A stretch of DNA of 64,000 nt. Origin: Agarivorans sp. Alg241-V36 (GTDB lineage: Bacteria > Pseudomonadota > Gammaproteobacteria > Enterobacterales > Celerinatantimonadaceae). Made by a program: the position numbers and the translations under genes. Location of the stretch: the NCBI RefSeq assembly GCF_900537085.1, contig NZ_UNRE01000003.1, forward strand, positions 186,001 through 250,000. The letters run 5' to 3'. The notes under the pieces are model-generated. The model saw only the letters and a program-made list of their open reading frames with translations, had not been told where the DNA came from and did no database searches. Position 1 is the first letter of the stretch. The number at the start of each line of letters is the position of its first letter. Shown here piece by piece: positions 41,069 to 50,164 of this stretch.

Positions 41069-44000
41069 TTAGTCCAACTCATATTCTTTACTTAAACTCA
41101 TTACACTCACTCGCCCTTTGCCTTCAGCCTTAGCACGATATAAGGCGCGGTCAGCTTGTTTGAGTAACCAATCCTCGTTTAAGTCACTGTGCTCTACGCC
41201 ACCACAATCGGTAATACCAATTGAGCAACTAAGATCGGGTAAATTATCCACCAAATCTGGTTTTTCAGCCCATGCGCGTAACTGATCTTTGAAGTAGTTT
41301 TTCTTGTGCAAATTGGCTAGTAAACGCTCAGCGGTAAGCTTTGCTTGATCGTGTTTAGCGCTGGGGAATACCACCACAAATTCGTCGCCTCCCCAGCGGG
41401 CAACAATGTCGCCAGCACGCATGGTATCTACTAACAAATCTGAGAAAGCCGACAGTACTTTGTCGCCAACATCGTGGCCGAGTAAGTCGTTTACAATCTT
41501 AAAGTTATCTAAATCGATATAGGCCAAAGAACAGTGATAAGTGCCAGCCTGTTGCTCAAACATCACCAGCTCTTGCTCTAAACGCGCCAACAATGCTTGT
41601 CTGTTGAGCAACCCAGTAAGCGAGTCGGTAGTAGACATCTTAAGCAGGTTTTCTCGGTGCTTAAGCTGCTGCAATTGGCTGCCTAACTGGCGGCTAATTA
41701 GGTTAAGCGTATCTTGGTCTTGGCGGTCAAAATATCGATTACTGTTAAAGTTACAAAGAGTTAAAGCGCCGTATAAATGCTCATCAACAAATATAGGCAA
41801 ACAAGCGACCGAGTTATAGGTGGCACGTTTTCCATCTTCACCTTTGGAACTAAAACTATTGTTTATCCAAGTACTCTGGTTATCTTTCATATGTGCTAAG
41901 TATTGCTCTACTTGCTCTTTGCTAAGCAATTTACCTACATGTGCCCATTCTTGCCAACCTTCGCTATCTAAATGATGCACCATGCCTACTTGCACGGTAA
42001 AGTTACCACAAACCAGTTTTAAGCTTTCAACCGCTAAATCAATAGTGCTTTCAAAGCGCTCAGGCAGTGATTGCATGCGACTAATGAGCTGCATTTCTCT
42101 TAAACGCTGCTGCACTTGGCGGAGCTGAGTATCCTGTTTAGCACTGCGAACCAAATCATCAAGATTAAGGTGAATAGGCGCTAGCTGATAGCTATTAATA
42201 TCTTTGGCATAAAACACTTCGCGCTTATCAATGGTGGTTTTTATGTCATTAAAAATTTCAGTGAATCGCGGCAAAATAAGCACTTCACACATGGCTAGGC
42301 TATTGTTCAGCAAGTTATCACAGGCTTCCCATTTACCGCGGCGGCTATACACTTCTAATAGCTCGGTGCTGCACTGCGGCAACAAACGGCTATCCATGTC
42401 GACTACTTCGCCAAGTAGCGCTGGTGCTTCTTCGAAAATCTCTTCGGCTTTATCTAAGCGACCATCTACCACCTCGAGCGCACCTTGTAACAAGGCTTTT
42501 AAAAATGCGCCAGTGCCAGAGGGCTTAAAAGGCAAACCTTGCATACGCTCTAAACATTGTTGGGCGCGAGCACGCTCGCCGAGTTTAGAATGACAAAAGC
42601 CTTTTAAGCTAAATACGTCGTAGAGGTTTCTAAAAGGGAAGTGAGTCATTTGTCTAATTCGACAAATTCTTACTAGCTGCTCCAATACATCACAAGCTTG
42701 TTGGTAATCGCGGGTGCAAAAATATAGCCAAGCGAAGTTATACAAAGTCACCACCAACTCAGAGTAGTCACCGGTGTGCCTAGCAATATCGTAAGCGGCC
42801 AAATACTGTTCTTGAGCTTCTGGGTATTTTTCTAAGAGGGTATTAAAGTAGCCGGTGCCGTTATACATTCGCACCCGTTCACTGGCTTCACCAAGTTCTT
42901 CGCGAATACGCGAGCTAACACCAAAACAGCGGAAGGTGGCATTGTAACGGCTAATATAAGAGTAAATAATGCCCTTGCTATGATAGCTTGCAGCGATACC
43001 TTGTCGATGGCCAATTCGGCGCGCTAGCTTTAGCGCTTTTTGAGTAAAATCTAAAGCAATCTTTGAATCTAAATCTTCATAAAAACGTAGGTAGGTATAG
43101 TAGTTACGCAGGGCATATAGCCGTGAGCAATCCATGTTGTATTGCTGTAACTCACTGTCTAAATGGGCAAACTCAGCCAACTTTAGCGGCGTAGATGATT
43201 TATCATGAGCGTAAAAGTTTACGAATAAGGATTGCGCGACCAAGTGACCATTGGTTGCTTGACCCGCCAGTTCTAAGGCTGCTTCTGAGCATTGCATTGC
43301 TTCTTCAAAGCTCTGCTGTTGCACCAAGGTAACGCTGAGCAAATTTAACAGCCGTACCTTGTCGTAAGTATTGTTTAAAGACTCTTGGAAAACTTGAAGA
43401 AGCTCTAATTCTGTTACCGCGGCATTCAGCTCACCTTGATACAACAGGGCTTCTGCCAAGAATAGCTGCAGCCTTACTTTTAAGCTGCTTTCTAAATCAG
43501 AGCTATCTAGCATTAAACGGGCAGCAACTTCCGCCTCTGGCCAGGCCATAAATGCGATGTTTTCTGCTACTAAGGTTTCAGCACTTTTTACACATTCTCG
43601 ATATTGCCAGTGAACCTTTAGCGGAGATTGGCTAGCAGGCACCTTGTGCAATAAGGTGGTGTCATCTAACCAATCTAAGAAACCTTCCCAAGCTTCATCG
43701 TCTTGGCGATTAGCCAGTGCATATTGGGTATCTACGGAGGTAAGCACTAACACTGGAATACTCAGCTGATTAGCGACTAAAGCTTGCATTATTTTAATTG
43801 CAGAAGCAGAGGCAAAATGCCAGCCACTTACTACCACAATCGCAGGCTCAACAAATAACTTAGCGACCAACGCGATAATCGCGTTTTCAATAGACTGCTG
43901 TTCGAAATAAAGATCGTCAACTAACACCAGCTCGCTGCGCTCAAAACGCTCGCCTTTAAACATGGCACACAAATTTTGTTGTAGTGGAACAAAATCAGTA

Positions 44001-44269
44001 ACACTAGCGGCTAGCTCTTCAGCACTATAGTTAGATTGCTCGAAACGGCGAATTAGCAGCGCAAATAACGCGCTGTAAGGAGAGTAAGCACTCAAATTGT
44101 TGAGGCTTATCATGTACAGAGGAACGCCTTGTTGTTCTGCAAAATCAGAGGTGCAACGGGCTAAATTATCGGAATCTGAGCTTTGGAAAAAACTAAAACT
44201 GGTTGATCCACCTAAGGTACGCTGCCAATCAATTGACAAACGTTTTGCAAAACTGTCCATCTGGGGCAT
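41069..44269 (-). CDS. Large diguanylate cyclase: degenerate STAND-like, TPR, GAF and GGDEF
   Basis: 1066 residues, soluble. The first ~240 residues look like an AAA/STAND-type module with a Walker-B-like LVLVDDL but no Walker A lysine motif. A long helical part (about 260-690) has TPR-like repeats (EAMQCSEAALELAGQATNGH; QYLAAYDIARHTGDYSELVV). A GAF-like domain follows (about 745-880), then GGDEF (about 905-1060) with intact GGDEF (960-964) and the inhibitory RxxD site RAGD (951-954). It should make cyclic di-GMP under control of an unknown input. A PilZ effector is encoded at 59542. GGAGGG lies upstream of the ATG. Own terminator downstream. Confidence 0.88.
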   Translation of the reverse strand: MPQMDSFAKRLSIDWQRTLGGSTSFSFFQSSDSDNLARCTSDFAEQQGVPLYMISLNNLSAYSPYSALFALLIRRFEQSNYSAEELAASVTDFVPLQQNLCAMFKGERFERSELVLVDDLYFEQQSIENAIIALVAKLFVEPAIVVVSGWHFASASAIKIMQALVANQLSIPVLVLTSVDTQYALANRQDDEAWEGFLDWLDDTTLLHKVPASQSPLKVHWQYRECVKSAETLVAENIAFMAWPEAEVAARLMLDSSDLESSLKVRLQLFLAEALLYQGELNAAVTELELLQVFQESLNNTYDKVRLLNLLSVTLVQQQSFEEAMQCSEAALELAGQATNGHLVAQSLFVNFYAHDKSSTPLKLAEFAHLDSELQQYNMDCSRLYALRNYYTYLRFYEDLDSKIALDFTQKALKLARRIGHRQGIAASYHSKGIIYSYISRYNATFRCFGVSSRIREELGEASERVRMYNGTGYFNTLLEKYPEAQEQYLAAYDIARHTGDYSELVVTLYNFAWLYFCTRDYQQACDVLEQLVRICRIRQMTHFPFRNLYDVFSLKGFCHSKLGERARAQQCLERMQGLPFKPSGTGAFLKALLQGALEVVDGRLDKAEEIFEEAPALLGEVVDMDSRLLPQCSTELLEVYSRRGKWEACDNLLNNSLAMCEVLILPRFTEIFNDIKTTIDKREVFYAKDINSYQLAPIHLNLDDLVRSAKQDTQLRQVQQRLREMQLISRMQSLPERFESTIDLAVESLKLVCGNFTVQVGMVHHLDSEGWQEWAHVGKLLSKEQVEQYLAHMKDNQSTWINNSFSSKGEDGKRATYNSVACLPIFVDEHLYGALTLCNFNSNRYFDRQDQDTLNLISRQLGSQLQQLKHRENLLKMSTTDSLTGLLNRQALLARLEQELVMFEQQAGTYHCSLAYIDLDNFKIVNDLLGHDVGDKVLSAFSDLLVDTMRAGDIVARWGGDEFVVVFPSAKHDQAKLTAERLLANLHKKNYFKDQLRAWAEKPDLVDNLPDLSCSIGITDCGGVEHSDLNEDWLLKQADRALYRAKAEGKGRVSVMSLSKEYELD

Positions 44270-44542
44270 GGTTGAAATCGCCCTCCTAGGCTAAATTTAC
44301 CGCTGATATACTAATTTATTTACCTATTTATCGCTGCCAAGATGGTCACATAAAAAGGCGGGAAAATCGTTAACAAACAGGGATAAGGCAAAATCTGATA
44401 AGTTGGTCAATATTCTTATACTATAAATACCAACAAAGACCTGTTAAGCAAGGCTCTCTTGCTCAAAAATATCAGCGAATAGCTCGATATTATCCACTCG
44501 CATGTCGTACCATAAGCTCTCATACTAAGCAGCGCTATTTTA

Positions 44543-45541
44543 ATGTCTTTAACTCACCAACAACAAGCAAAACTTAAGCAACTCAATCAAGCTAGCAGCA
44601 TTTCTGATGTCGTAACTATTCAGTCACTTTGGGGTGGTTATGGCGAACTACTTAGAGTGAAGTTTGAACAGGGTATTCGCCCAAGCTTGGTGGTTAAAAA
44701 TATCGCTTTTCCAGAGCAAACTAAGCACCCGCGTGGATGGAATACTGCTCGTTCTCACCAACGTAAAGTTCATTCTTATCAAGTTGAACTAGCTTGGTAT
44801 CAGCAGTTTGCCCAAGATTGTGACCAGCACTGTTATGTGCCTCAGCTCATCGACTCAAGCCAGCTCAATGGACAGCAAAGCATTGTATTGGAAGACCTAC
44901 AAACCCTGGGTTATAGCGAAGTAAAACATGAAATAGACATAGAGCAAGCTTTTGTTTGTATTCGTTGGTTAGCCTATTTTCATGCCCGTTTTTTACAACG
45001 CTCAGCCTCTTCACTGTGGGCACAAGGGGGCTACTGGCATCTAGCCACCCGCCCCGACGAGCTAGCCGCCATGGCCGAGTCACCATTAAAACAAGCCGCT
45101 TTAGCGATTGACCAAAGCTTGCAATCAAGTGACTACTCTTGCCTTATTCATGGAGATGCCAAGCTGGCTAACTTTTGCTTTAATCAAGCACTAAGCCGAG
45201 TAGCCGCGGTCGATTTTCAATACGTAGGTAAGGGTTGTGGCATCCAAGACTTGGCCTTGTTCATAGGCAGCTGCCTCAGTGAACAACAGTGTTTTGAGCA
45301 AGAAAAAAGCATTATTGACTACTACTTTAAAATGCTGCAACAAGCCCTTGAACACTATGCTATTCCTGATGTTAACGTCGCAAAACTAGAGCAACAATGG
45401 CGTGACTTATATCCGTTTTCTTGGGCTGACTTTGAACGCTTTTTGCAAGGCTGGAGCCCCGGCCACTGGAAACTAAACAGCTACAGCCACCAACAAACCC
45501 AGTTAGCACTCAAGGTTTTGGCAGGAAGTGACAATGACTAA
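44543..45541 (+). CDS. CHK-kinase-like / aminoglycoside-phosphotransferase-fold protein
   Basis: 332 residues. Kinase-like fold with catalytic loop LIHGDAKLANFCFN (H203, D205, N210) and the DFG-equivalent AVDFQYVGKGCGIQDLALFI. The N-terminal half has VKNIAFPEQTKHPRGW (nucleotide Lys region) and IVLEDLQTLGY. It belongs with the ecdysteroid-kinase-like (CHK) proteins that phosphorylate small alcohols. Its end overlaps an inositol-monophosphatase-family gene, so the pair may phosphorylate and dephosphorylate related metabolites. The substrate is unknown. Confidence 0.85.
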   Translation: MSLTHQQQAKLKQLNQASSISDVVTIQSLWGGYGELLRVKFEQGIRPSLVVKNIAFPEQTKHPRGWNTARSHQRKVHSYQVELAWYQQFAQDCDQHCYVPQLIDSSQLNGQQSIVLEDLQTLGYSEVKHEIDIEQAFVCIRWLAYFHARFLQRSASSLWAQGGYWHLATRPDELAAMAESPLKQAALAIDQSLQSSDYSCLIHGDAKLANFCFNQALSRVAAVDFQYVGKGCGIQDLALFIGSCLSEQQCFEQEKSIIDYYFKMLQQALEHYAIPDVNVAKLEQQWRDLYPFSWADFERFLQGWSPGHWKLNSYSHQQTQLALKVLAGSDND

Positions 45542-46493
45542 GCACAAGATACACTGCCCTTTTAGCTCTGCTCAAATGCAACAGTTTGTTAGCGTAGCCA
45601 TAAACGCCGCCAAGCAAGCTGGTGAATACATTGCAGCTTACCCAAGAGAGCAGCTAAAGGTAGAACACAAATCTCAAGACTTAAGTTTAAGTGCACAGGT
45701 GGTTACCGAGGTAGACAGACACTGTGAAAGGATGATTCTCAACACGCTTAAGCCAATCTCTCAGCTGCATCAACTAGCAACTCTCGCCGAAGAAAATACC
45801 GAGGGCTTCGATTTAGAACAACATCCGCGCTTTCATTGTGAAGCCTTTTGGGCAATCGACCCCTTAGATGGCACTCTGCCCTTTATCGAAGGCAGCGATG
45901 GTTATGCGATATCAATAGCTTTGGTCAACAAAGCCGGCCAAGCCCTTCTGGGCTTATGCTACCTCCCCTTTAGTGACACCCTTTACCATAGCTACTTTAA
46001 TCCCGACTCTCAGCAATATACCAGTTTTAAACAGCAGCTTACTTTTAAGCAGAAAAAACCAAGCAAGCTAAAAGATATAGACTCCACCTTGCTAAACTTT
46101 TATTGCGATAGAAGCAGCCTTAAACTCCCTTATTTTGAACAACTTAAGCAGCAGTTAGAGCAACTTGCCAAACGCCTTGGCTATTCTAAATTGCAAGTTT
46201 TAAGTAGTGCTGGAGCCGTAGTAAACGCTTGCTCTGTAATCAGCGAGCCTGACGCCCTTTATTTAAAACTGGCGAAACGCACCCAAGGTGGCGGTAGTAT
46301 TTGGGACTTTGCCGCCAGCGCGAGCATCGCCCAAGGATGCGACGTTTGGGTAAGTGACAGCAACGGCCACGCCTTAGAACTTAACAACCCAAGCAGCTTT
46401 ATGAACCTAAAAGGCATACTCTTTGCCAGTAATTCAAGCTTAGCGAAACAAGTACTGGCCTTAGAGTTAAACCAACAGTTTAGTGATGTTTAG
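45534..46493 (+). CDS. Inositol-monophosphatase-family phosphatase
   Basis: 319 residues from the ATG at 45534, five bases after AGGAAG; a GTG two codons upstream is possible. Metal-site motifs are complete: AEENTEGFD (Glu), WAIDPLDGTLPF (DPxDGT) and the late GGSIWDFAAS (Asp). The FIG superfamily includes inositol-, fructose-1,6- and 3'(2'),5'-bisphosphate phosphatases; the LPF after DGT, in place of TNF, sets it apart from SuhB. The start overlaps the kinase-like gene by eight bases, so the two are translationally coupled. Confidence 0.88.
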   Translation: MTKHKIHCPFSSAQMQQFVSVAINAAKQAGEYIAAYPREQLKVEHKSQDLSLSAQVVTEVDRHCERMILNTLKPISQLHQLATLAEENTEGFDLEQHPRFHCEAFWAIDPLDGTLPFIEGSDGYAISIALVNKAGQALLGLCYLPFSDTLYHSYFNPDSQQYTSFKQQLTFKQKKPSKLKDIDSTLLNFYCDRSSLKLPYFEQLKQQLEQLAKRLGYSKLQVLSSAGAVVNACSVISEPDALYLKLAKRTQGGGSIWDFAASASIAQGCDVWVSDSNGHALELNNPSSFMNLKGILFASNSSLAKQVLALELNQQFSDV

Positions 46494-46560
46494 GTAAGTG
46501 ACGAAAACAGCAGATTTAGCGGCATAGCGCAAAGCTTTCATACTCAAAGGAAGAGTCAGA

Positions 46561-46974
46561 TTGATCGAATTTAAAGGAAACAACACCCTCGTTGTTAAAG
46601 GGAAAGATGAATATAAACTATCGCGAATACATTCTGTATCAGCCAAGCCCTTAAGTATTAAGGATCAGTGCTTACACTTTATGTCTTGTGCGCTGTCTTT
46701 TTCCACTATAGGCTGGATTGGTGCGTATTCAGCTCCCGTGCTAGCGTCTTATTTTGCATCTTTTCTGTTTGGCCTTGGGCTTTTATGGGCACTTTTTACT
46801 TTTAGACGATATGAGCTGCGAGCCGGATTTAAAGCAGTGGACGAAACCGGTGATTTTGAAGTGCCGATTTGTCGTTGTATTAAGCAACGAGACTTTAGCC
46901 GGTTAAAACAAGCTGCAGAAGACATATCGCAGCGCTTAAACTCACCATCCTCTAAACCATACAAGCCTCTATAA
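46561..46974 (+). CDS. Hypothetical membrane protein, 137 residues
   Basis: Starts at TTG 46561 with AAAGGAAG eight bases upstream. A polar strand-rich N-terminus (NTLVVKGKDEYKLSRIHSV) precedes two hydrophobic helices (about 40-58 and 60-82), and then a cytoplasmic tail rich in Arg/Lys. The plan (short N-terminal domain, two helices, cytosolic tail) recalls small DUF families, but I cannot name one. Same direction as its neighbours; may be cotranscribed with the YdeI gene 11 bases downstream. Confidence 0.65.
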   Translation: MIEFKGNNTLVVKGKDEYKLSRIHSVSAKPLSIKDQCLHFMSCALSFSTIGWIGAYSAPVLASYFASFLFGLGLLWALFTFRRYELRAGFKAVDETGDFEVPICRCIKQRDFSRLKQAAEDISQRLNSPSSKPYKPL

Positions 46975-46985
46975 GACAAAATAAG

Positions 46986-47561
46986 ATGCCAGATCCCAAT
47001 TTGAGTAAAGTAGTCGCCTTTGCTACGTCACAAGAACTTAGTAAGTGGCTTGAAGACAATCACGCAAACCAAAGTGAATTGTGGATAAAGATATTCAAGA
47101 AGCACACTGCTACGCCAAGTGTTACTTGGGATGATGTTGTGATTGAAGCGCTGTGCTGGGGATGGATTGACGGCATCAAAAAGTCTGTTGATGAGCAAAG
47201 CTATCTGCAAAGGATCTCCCCTAGAAAACCTCGTAGCAACTGGTCGAAAAGAAACCGCCAACATGTAGAGCGTTTAATCCAAGATGGCCGAATGACCTCC
47301 TTTGGCTTATCACATGTAGATGCCGCTAAAGCTGATGGAAGATGGGAGAACGCCTACTCGGTGAGTGAAATGGAAGTCCCCGAAGACTTCTTAACAGCAC
47401 TACAACTTGAGCCTAGTGCGCAACAGTTTTATGCAACACTCACTAAATCAAATCGCTATGTAATTGCCCACGGCTTGCTTAGCGCCAAAAAGCCCGAAAC
47501 CAGACAAAAGCGCTTTGCCAAATACTTAGATTTACTCGCTCGTAACCAAAAGCCGACTTAG
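46986..47561 (+). CDS. YdeI/OmpD-associated family protein
   Basis: 191 residues with the YdeI-family blocks: LSKWLEDNHANQSELWIKIFKK, then EALCWGWIDGIKKSVDEQSYLQRISPR, then SNWSKRNRQHVERLI and a C-terminal KKPETRQKRFAKYLDLLARN. The family is widespread and linked in some species with bacteriocin or peptide resistance; the mechanism is not settled. Soluble. Follows the 137-residue membrane protein by 11 bases. Confidence 0.88.
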   Translation: MPDPNLSKVVAFATSQELSKWLEDNHANQSELWIKIFKKHTATPSVTWDDVVIEALCWGWIDGIKKSVDEQSYLQRISPRKPRSNWSKRNRQHVERLIQDGRMTSFGLSHVDAAKADGRWENAYSVSEMEVPEDFLTALQLEPSAQQFYATLTKSNRYVIAHGLLSAKKPETRQKRFAKYLDLLARNQKPT

Positions 47562-47607
47562 CTTTTAGTGTCTGGTTTAACCGAGCTGCATAATTGAGGA
47601 GCTTCTC

Positions 47608-48090
47608 TTGGAACTAGATAAAACCATATCGAAGTTATTCTTAGCTAACGATGACAGCTGGTTGAAACATGCCAACCCTTGGTCGGTGTGGAGCAGATTT
47701 GCAACCCTGCCATTTGTTGTATTAAGCATTTGGTCTCGAGTTTGGATAGGCTGGTACTGTTTGATTCCAATATCCATGCTTGTGGTTTGGCTGTGGCTCA
47801 ATCCAACCTTGTTTGCCAAACCCAAGAATTACGACAACTGGACAGCCAAAGCAGTTTTAGGCGAGCGGATATTAATGAAACGCAAAGAGCAGCCTATTCC
47901 CCGCTCTCACGCCAAGGCCGTTATTATCCTAAATACCTTACAGTGTTTAAGTGGTTTAGTATTGATTTATGGATTGTGGAGCTTAAACCTAAACCTTACA
48001 TTTCAAGGCGTCATCTACATCTATCTAACTAAAATGTGGTTTTTAGATCGGATGGTTTGGCTTTATGAATCAAGTAGTTCAACTCAGTAA
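47608..48090 (+). CDS. DUF6653-like membrane protein
   Basis: 160 residues from TTG 47608, with GAGGAG at 47596-47601 as ribosome site; the same frame has no good ATG. Four hydrophobic segments and the charged ANDDSWLKHANPWSVWSRF and NPTLFAKPKNYDNWTAKAVLGE blocks are typical of the DUF6653 family, function unknown. Followed by a clear terminator. Confidence 0.75.
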   Translation: MELDKTISKLFLANDDSWLKHANPWSVWSRFATLPFVVLSIWSRVWIGWYCLIPISMLVVWLWLNPTLFAKPKNYDNWTAKAVLGERILMKRKEQPIPRSHAKAVIILNTLQCLSGLVLIYGLWSLNLNLTFQGVIYIYLTKMWFLDRMVWLYESSSSTQ

Positions 48091-48140
48091 GCTTTGGCAA
48101 ATCGCCTTGCTCTAGGCTAAAGCCCAAATCCACTCACAAG

Positions 48141-48165
48141 AAAGCCAGGACTAGCCTGGCTTTTT
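48141..48165 (+). terminator. Rho-independent terminator after the DUF6653-like gene
   Basis: Stem AAAGCCAGG / CCTGGCTTT (48141-48149 with 48155-48163) runs into T residues to 48165, in the gap between this gene and the convergent oppF. Confidence 0.85.
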
Positions 48166-48183
48166 ATCAACGAGTTAAAGCAA

Positions 48184-49173
48184 CTACACAGAGGTGTGTA
48201 AACAGCTTACCGAGTGCTCATCACTCCCCAATAAAGCAGGTTTAGTGCTAGCGCATTGCTCTGTGGCAATAGGGCAACGGGTGCGGAATACACAACCCGA
48301 TGGCGGATTGATGGGAGAAGGTAAATCCCCTTCTAACAACTCGATGGTTTTATTGCGTTCCAAGTCTGGATCTGGAATGGGTACCGCCGACATCAAGGCT
48401 TTGGTATAAGGGTGAGTAGGTTTATCAAACAAGGCTTTAGCCGTGCCTAATTCAACCGAATTACCCAAGTACATTACCAATACTCTGTCTGAGATGTGTT
48501 TAACTACCGAAAGATCGTGAGCAATGAAAATAAGGCTTAAGCCCATTTCTGCCTGTAGCTCTTTAAGTAGGTTAACCACCTGCGCCTGAATCGATACATC
48601 CAGTGCAGATACTGGCTCATCACAGATAATCATCTTAGGCTTTAGAATCAAAGCGCGCGCAATACCGATACGCTGACACTGACCACCAGAGAACTCATGC
48701 GGATAACGGTTAATTACGTTAGGCAATAATCCTACTTTGGTCATCATCTCTTTTACTTGCTGCTTTACTTCTGCTTTGCTCAGCTTGGGGTAAAAGGTTT
48801 GTAAGGGCTCAGCGATAATATCGCCTACCGTCATGCGCGGGTTTAAAGACGCTAGCGGATCCTGGAAGATCATCTGAATTTCTTTACGTTTTTCACGCAG
48901 TTCTTTGTGTGGCAAACTAGTTAAGTCTTGACCTAACCACACTACTTTACCTGCCTCGGCTGGCACTAAGCCAATCACCGCGCGAGCGAAAGTAGATTTA
49001 CCACAACCAGACTCACCAACAACGCCTAAGGTTTCACCTTGATAGAGTTTTAGTGATACGCCGTCTACTGCTTTTAAAGTAGCTGCTGGCGCCCAAGGTA
49101 AACCTTTGTTGTTCTTAATTTTGAAGTAGACTTTTAAATCCACCACATCAAGCAATAAGGCTTTATCACTCAT
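48184..49173 (-). CDS. oppF: Oligopeptide ABC transporter ATPase OppF
   Basis: 329 residues, ABC ATPase with Walker A VVGESGCGKST, Q-loop MIFQDPLASLNPRMTVGDII, signature FSGGQCQRIGIARAL, Walker B MIICDEPVSALD and the oligopeptide-type C-terminal extension with a Cys cluster (GCVFRTRCPIATEQC) that holds a 4Fe-4S-type site in some family members. Last gene of the opp operon; only one base separates it from oppD. Confidence 0.95.
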   Translation of the reverse strand: MSDKALLLDVVDLKVYFKIKNNKGLPWAPAATLKAVDGVSLKLYQGETLGVVGESGCGKSTFARAVIGLVPAEAGKVVWLGQDLTSLPHKELREKRKEIQMIFQDPLASLNPRMTVGDIIAEPLQTFYPKLSKAEVKQQVKEMMTKVGLLPNVINRYPHEFSGGQCQRIGIARALILKPKMIICDEPVSALDVSIQAQVVNLLKELQAEMGLSLIFIAHDLSVVKHISDRVLVMYLGNSVELGTAKALFDKPTHPYTKALMSAVPIPDPDLERNKTIELLEGDLPSPINPPSGCVFRTRCPIATEQCASTKPALLGSDEHSVSCLHTSV

Positions 49174-49174
49174 C

Positions 49175-50149
49175 TTATTGGCCTCCGCTTAAGTGGAAAT
49201 CATTGTGGCAAGCACGCTGACGCTGATTAGCAAAAGTACTTAATTCAGGTGTTTGCTGGCGACAGTGATCGCTTACTCTGTGGCAACGTTCTTGGAATGG
49301 ACAGCCCTGCGGAAGCTTAAGCAAGTTTGGTGGATTACCCGGAATAGTAGGTAATATTTCGCCTTCGGTATCTAAACGCGGAATCGCTTTTAACAGACCT
49401 TCGGTATAAGGGTGACTCGGTTGGTAAAATACATCTTTAGCGCTGCCGTATTCCATGGTGCGGCCTGCGTACATCACCAATACTTTGTCACAAATACCTG
49501 CTACTACACCCAAATCGTGGGTAATCATAATAATAGCGGTATTAAACTCACTTTTAAGCTCGTTAAGCAAAGTCATGATTTGCGCTTGCACGGTTACGTC
49601 TAAAGCGGTGGTTGGCTCGTCAGCAATTAATAGCTGTGGCTTACACAACAAGGCCATGGCAATCATTACTCGCTGACGCATGCCACCAGAAAATTCGTGC
49701 GGATACATCGCCATTCGCTTTTCAGCTTCAGGCATTTTAACCGCATCTAGCATACGCACGGCTTCAACATGGGCTTCGCGATTGCTCATGCCTTTGTGTA
49801 AACGCAATACTTCTTTTAACTGCTCGCCGACTTTCATGTAGGGATTTAGCGAGGTCATGGGATCTTGGAAAATCATCGAGATTTTCTCGGCACGAATCGC
49901 ATTTAGCTGTTGCTCTGGCAAGTTAAGTACCTGCTGGCCATTAAACAAGGCCTCGCCGGAAATAGTACCATTTTTCGCTAGCAGCCCCATTAAGGCAAAG
50001 GCTGTTTGACTTTTACCTGAGCCAGATTCACCCACAATGCCTAAGGTTTGGCCTGCTTCCAGTGAAAAGGTTAAATCGTTCACTGCGGTTACGCTGCCTT
50101 CTGGGGTAGAAAACTCTACGCGAAGGTCTTTCACATCTAATAAACTCAT
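49175..50149 (-). CDS. oppD: Oligopeptide ABC transporter ATPase OppD
   Basis: 324 residues with Walker A IVGESGSGKSQ, signature FSGGMRQRVMIAMAL, Walker B LLIADEPTTALD, switch His MITHDLG and the C-terminal Cys segment GCPFQERCHRVSDHC. Works with OppF at the OppBC channel. Confidence 0.95.
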   Translation of the reverse strand: MSLLDVKDLRVEFSTPEGSVTAVNDLTFSLEAGQTLGIVGESGSGKSQTAFALMGLLAKNGTISGEALFNGQQVLNLPEQQLNAIRAEKISMIFQDPMTSLNPYMKVGEQLKEVLRLHKGMSNREAHVEAVRMLDAVKMPEAEKRMAMYPHEFSGGMRQRVMIAMALLCKPQLLIADEPTTALDVTVQAQIMTLLNELKSEFNTAIIMITHDLGVVAGICDKVLVMYAGRTMEYGSAKDVFYQPSHPYTEGLLKAIPRLDTEGEILPTIPGNPPNLLKLPQGCPFQERCHRVSDHCRQQTPELSTFANQRQRACHNDFHLSGGQ

Positions 50150-50164
50150 TACTCTGCCCCTACC

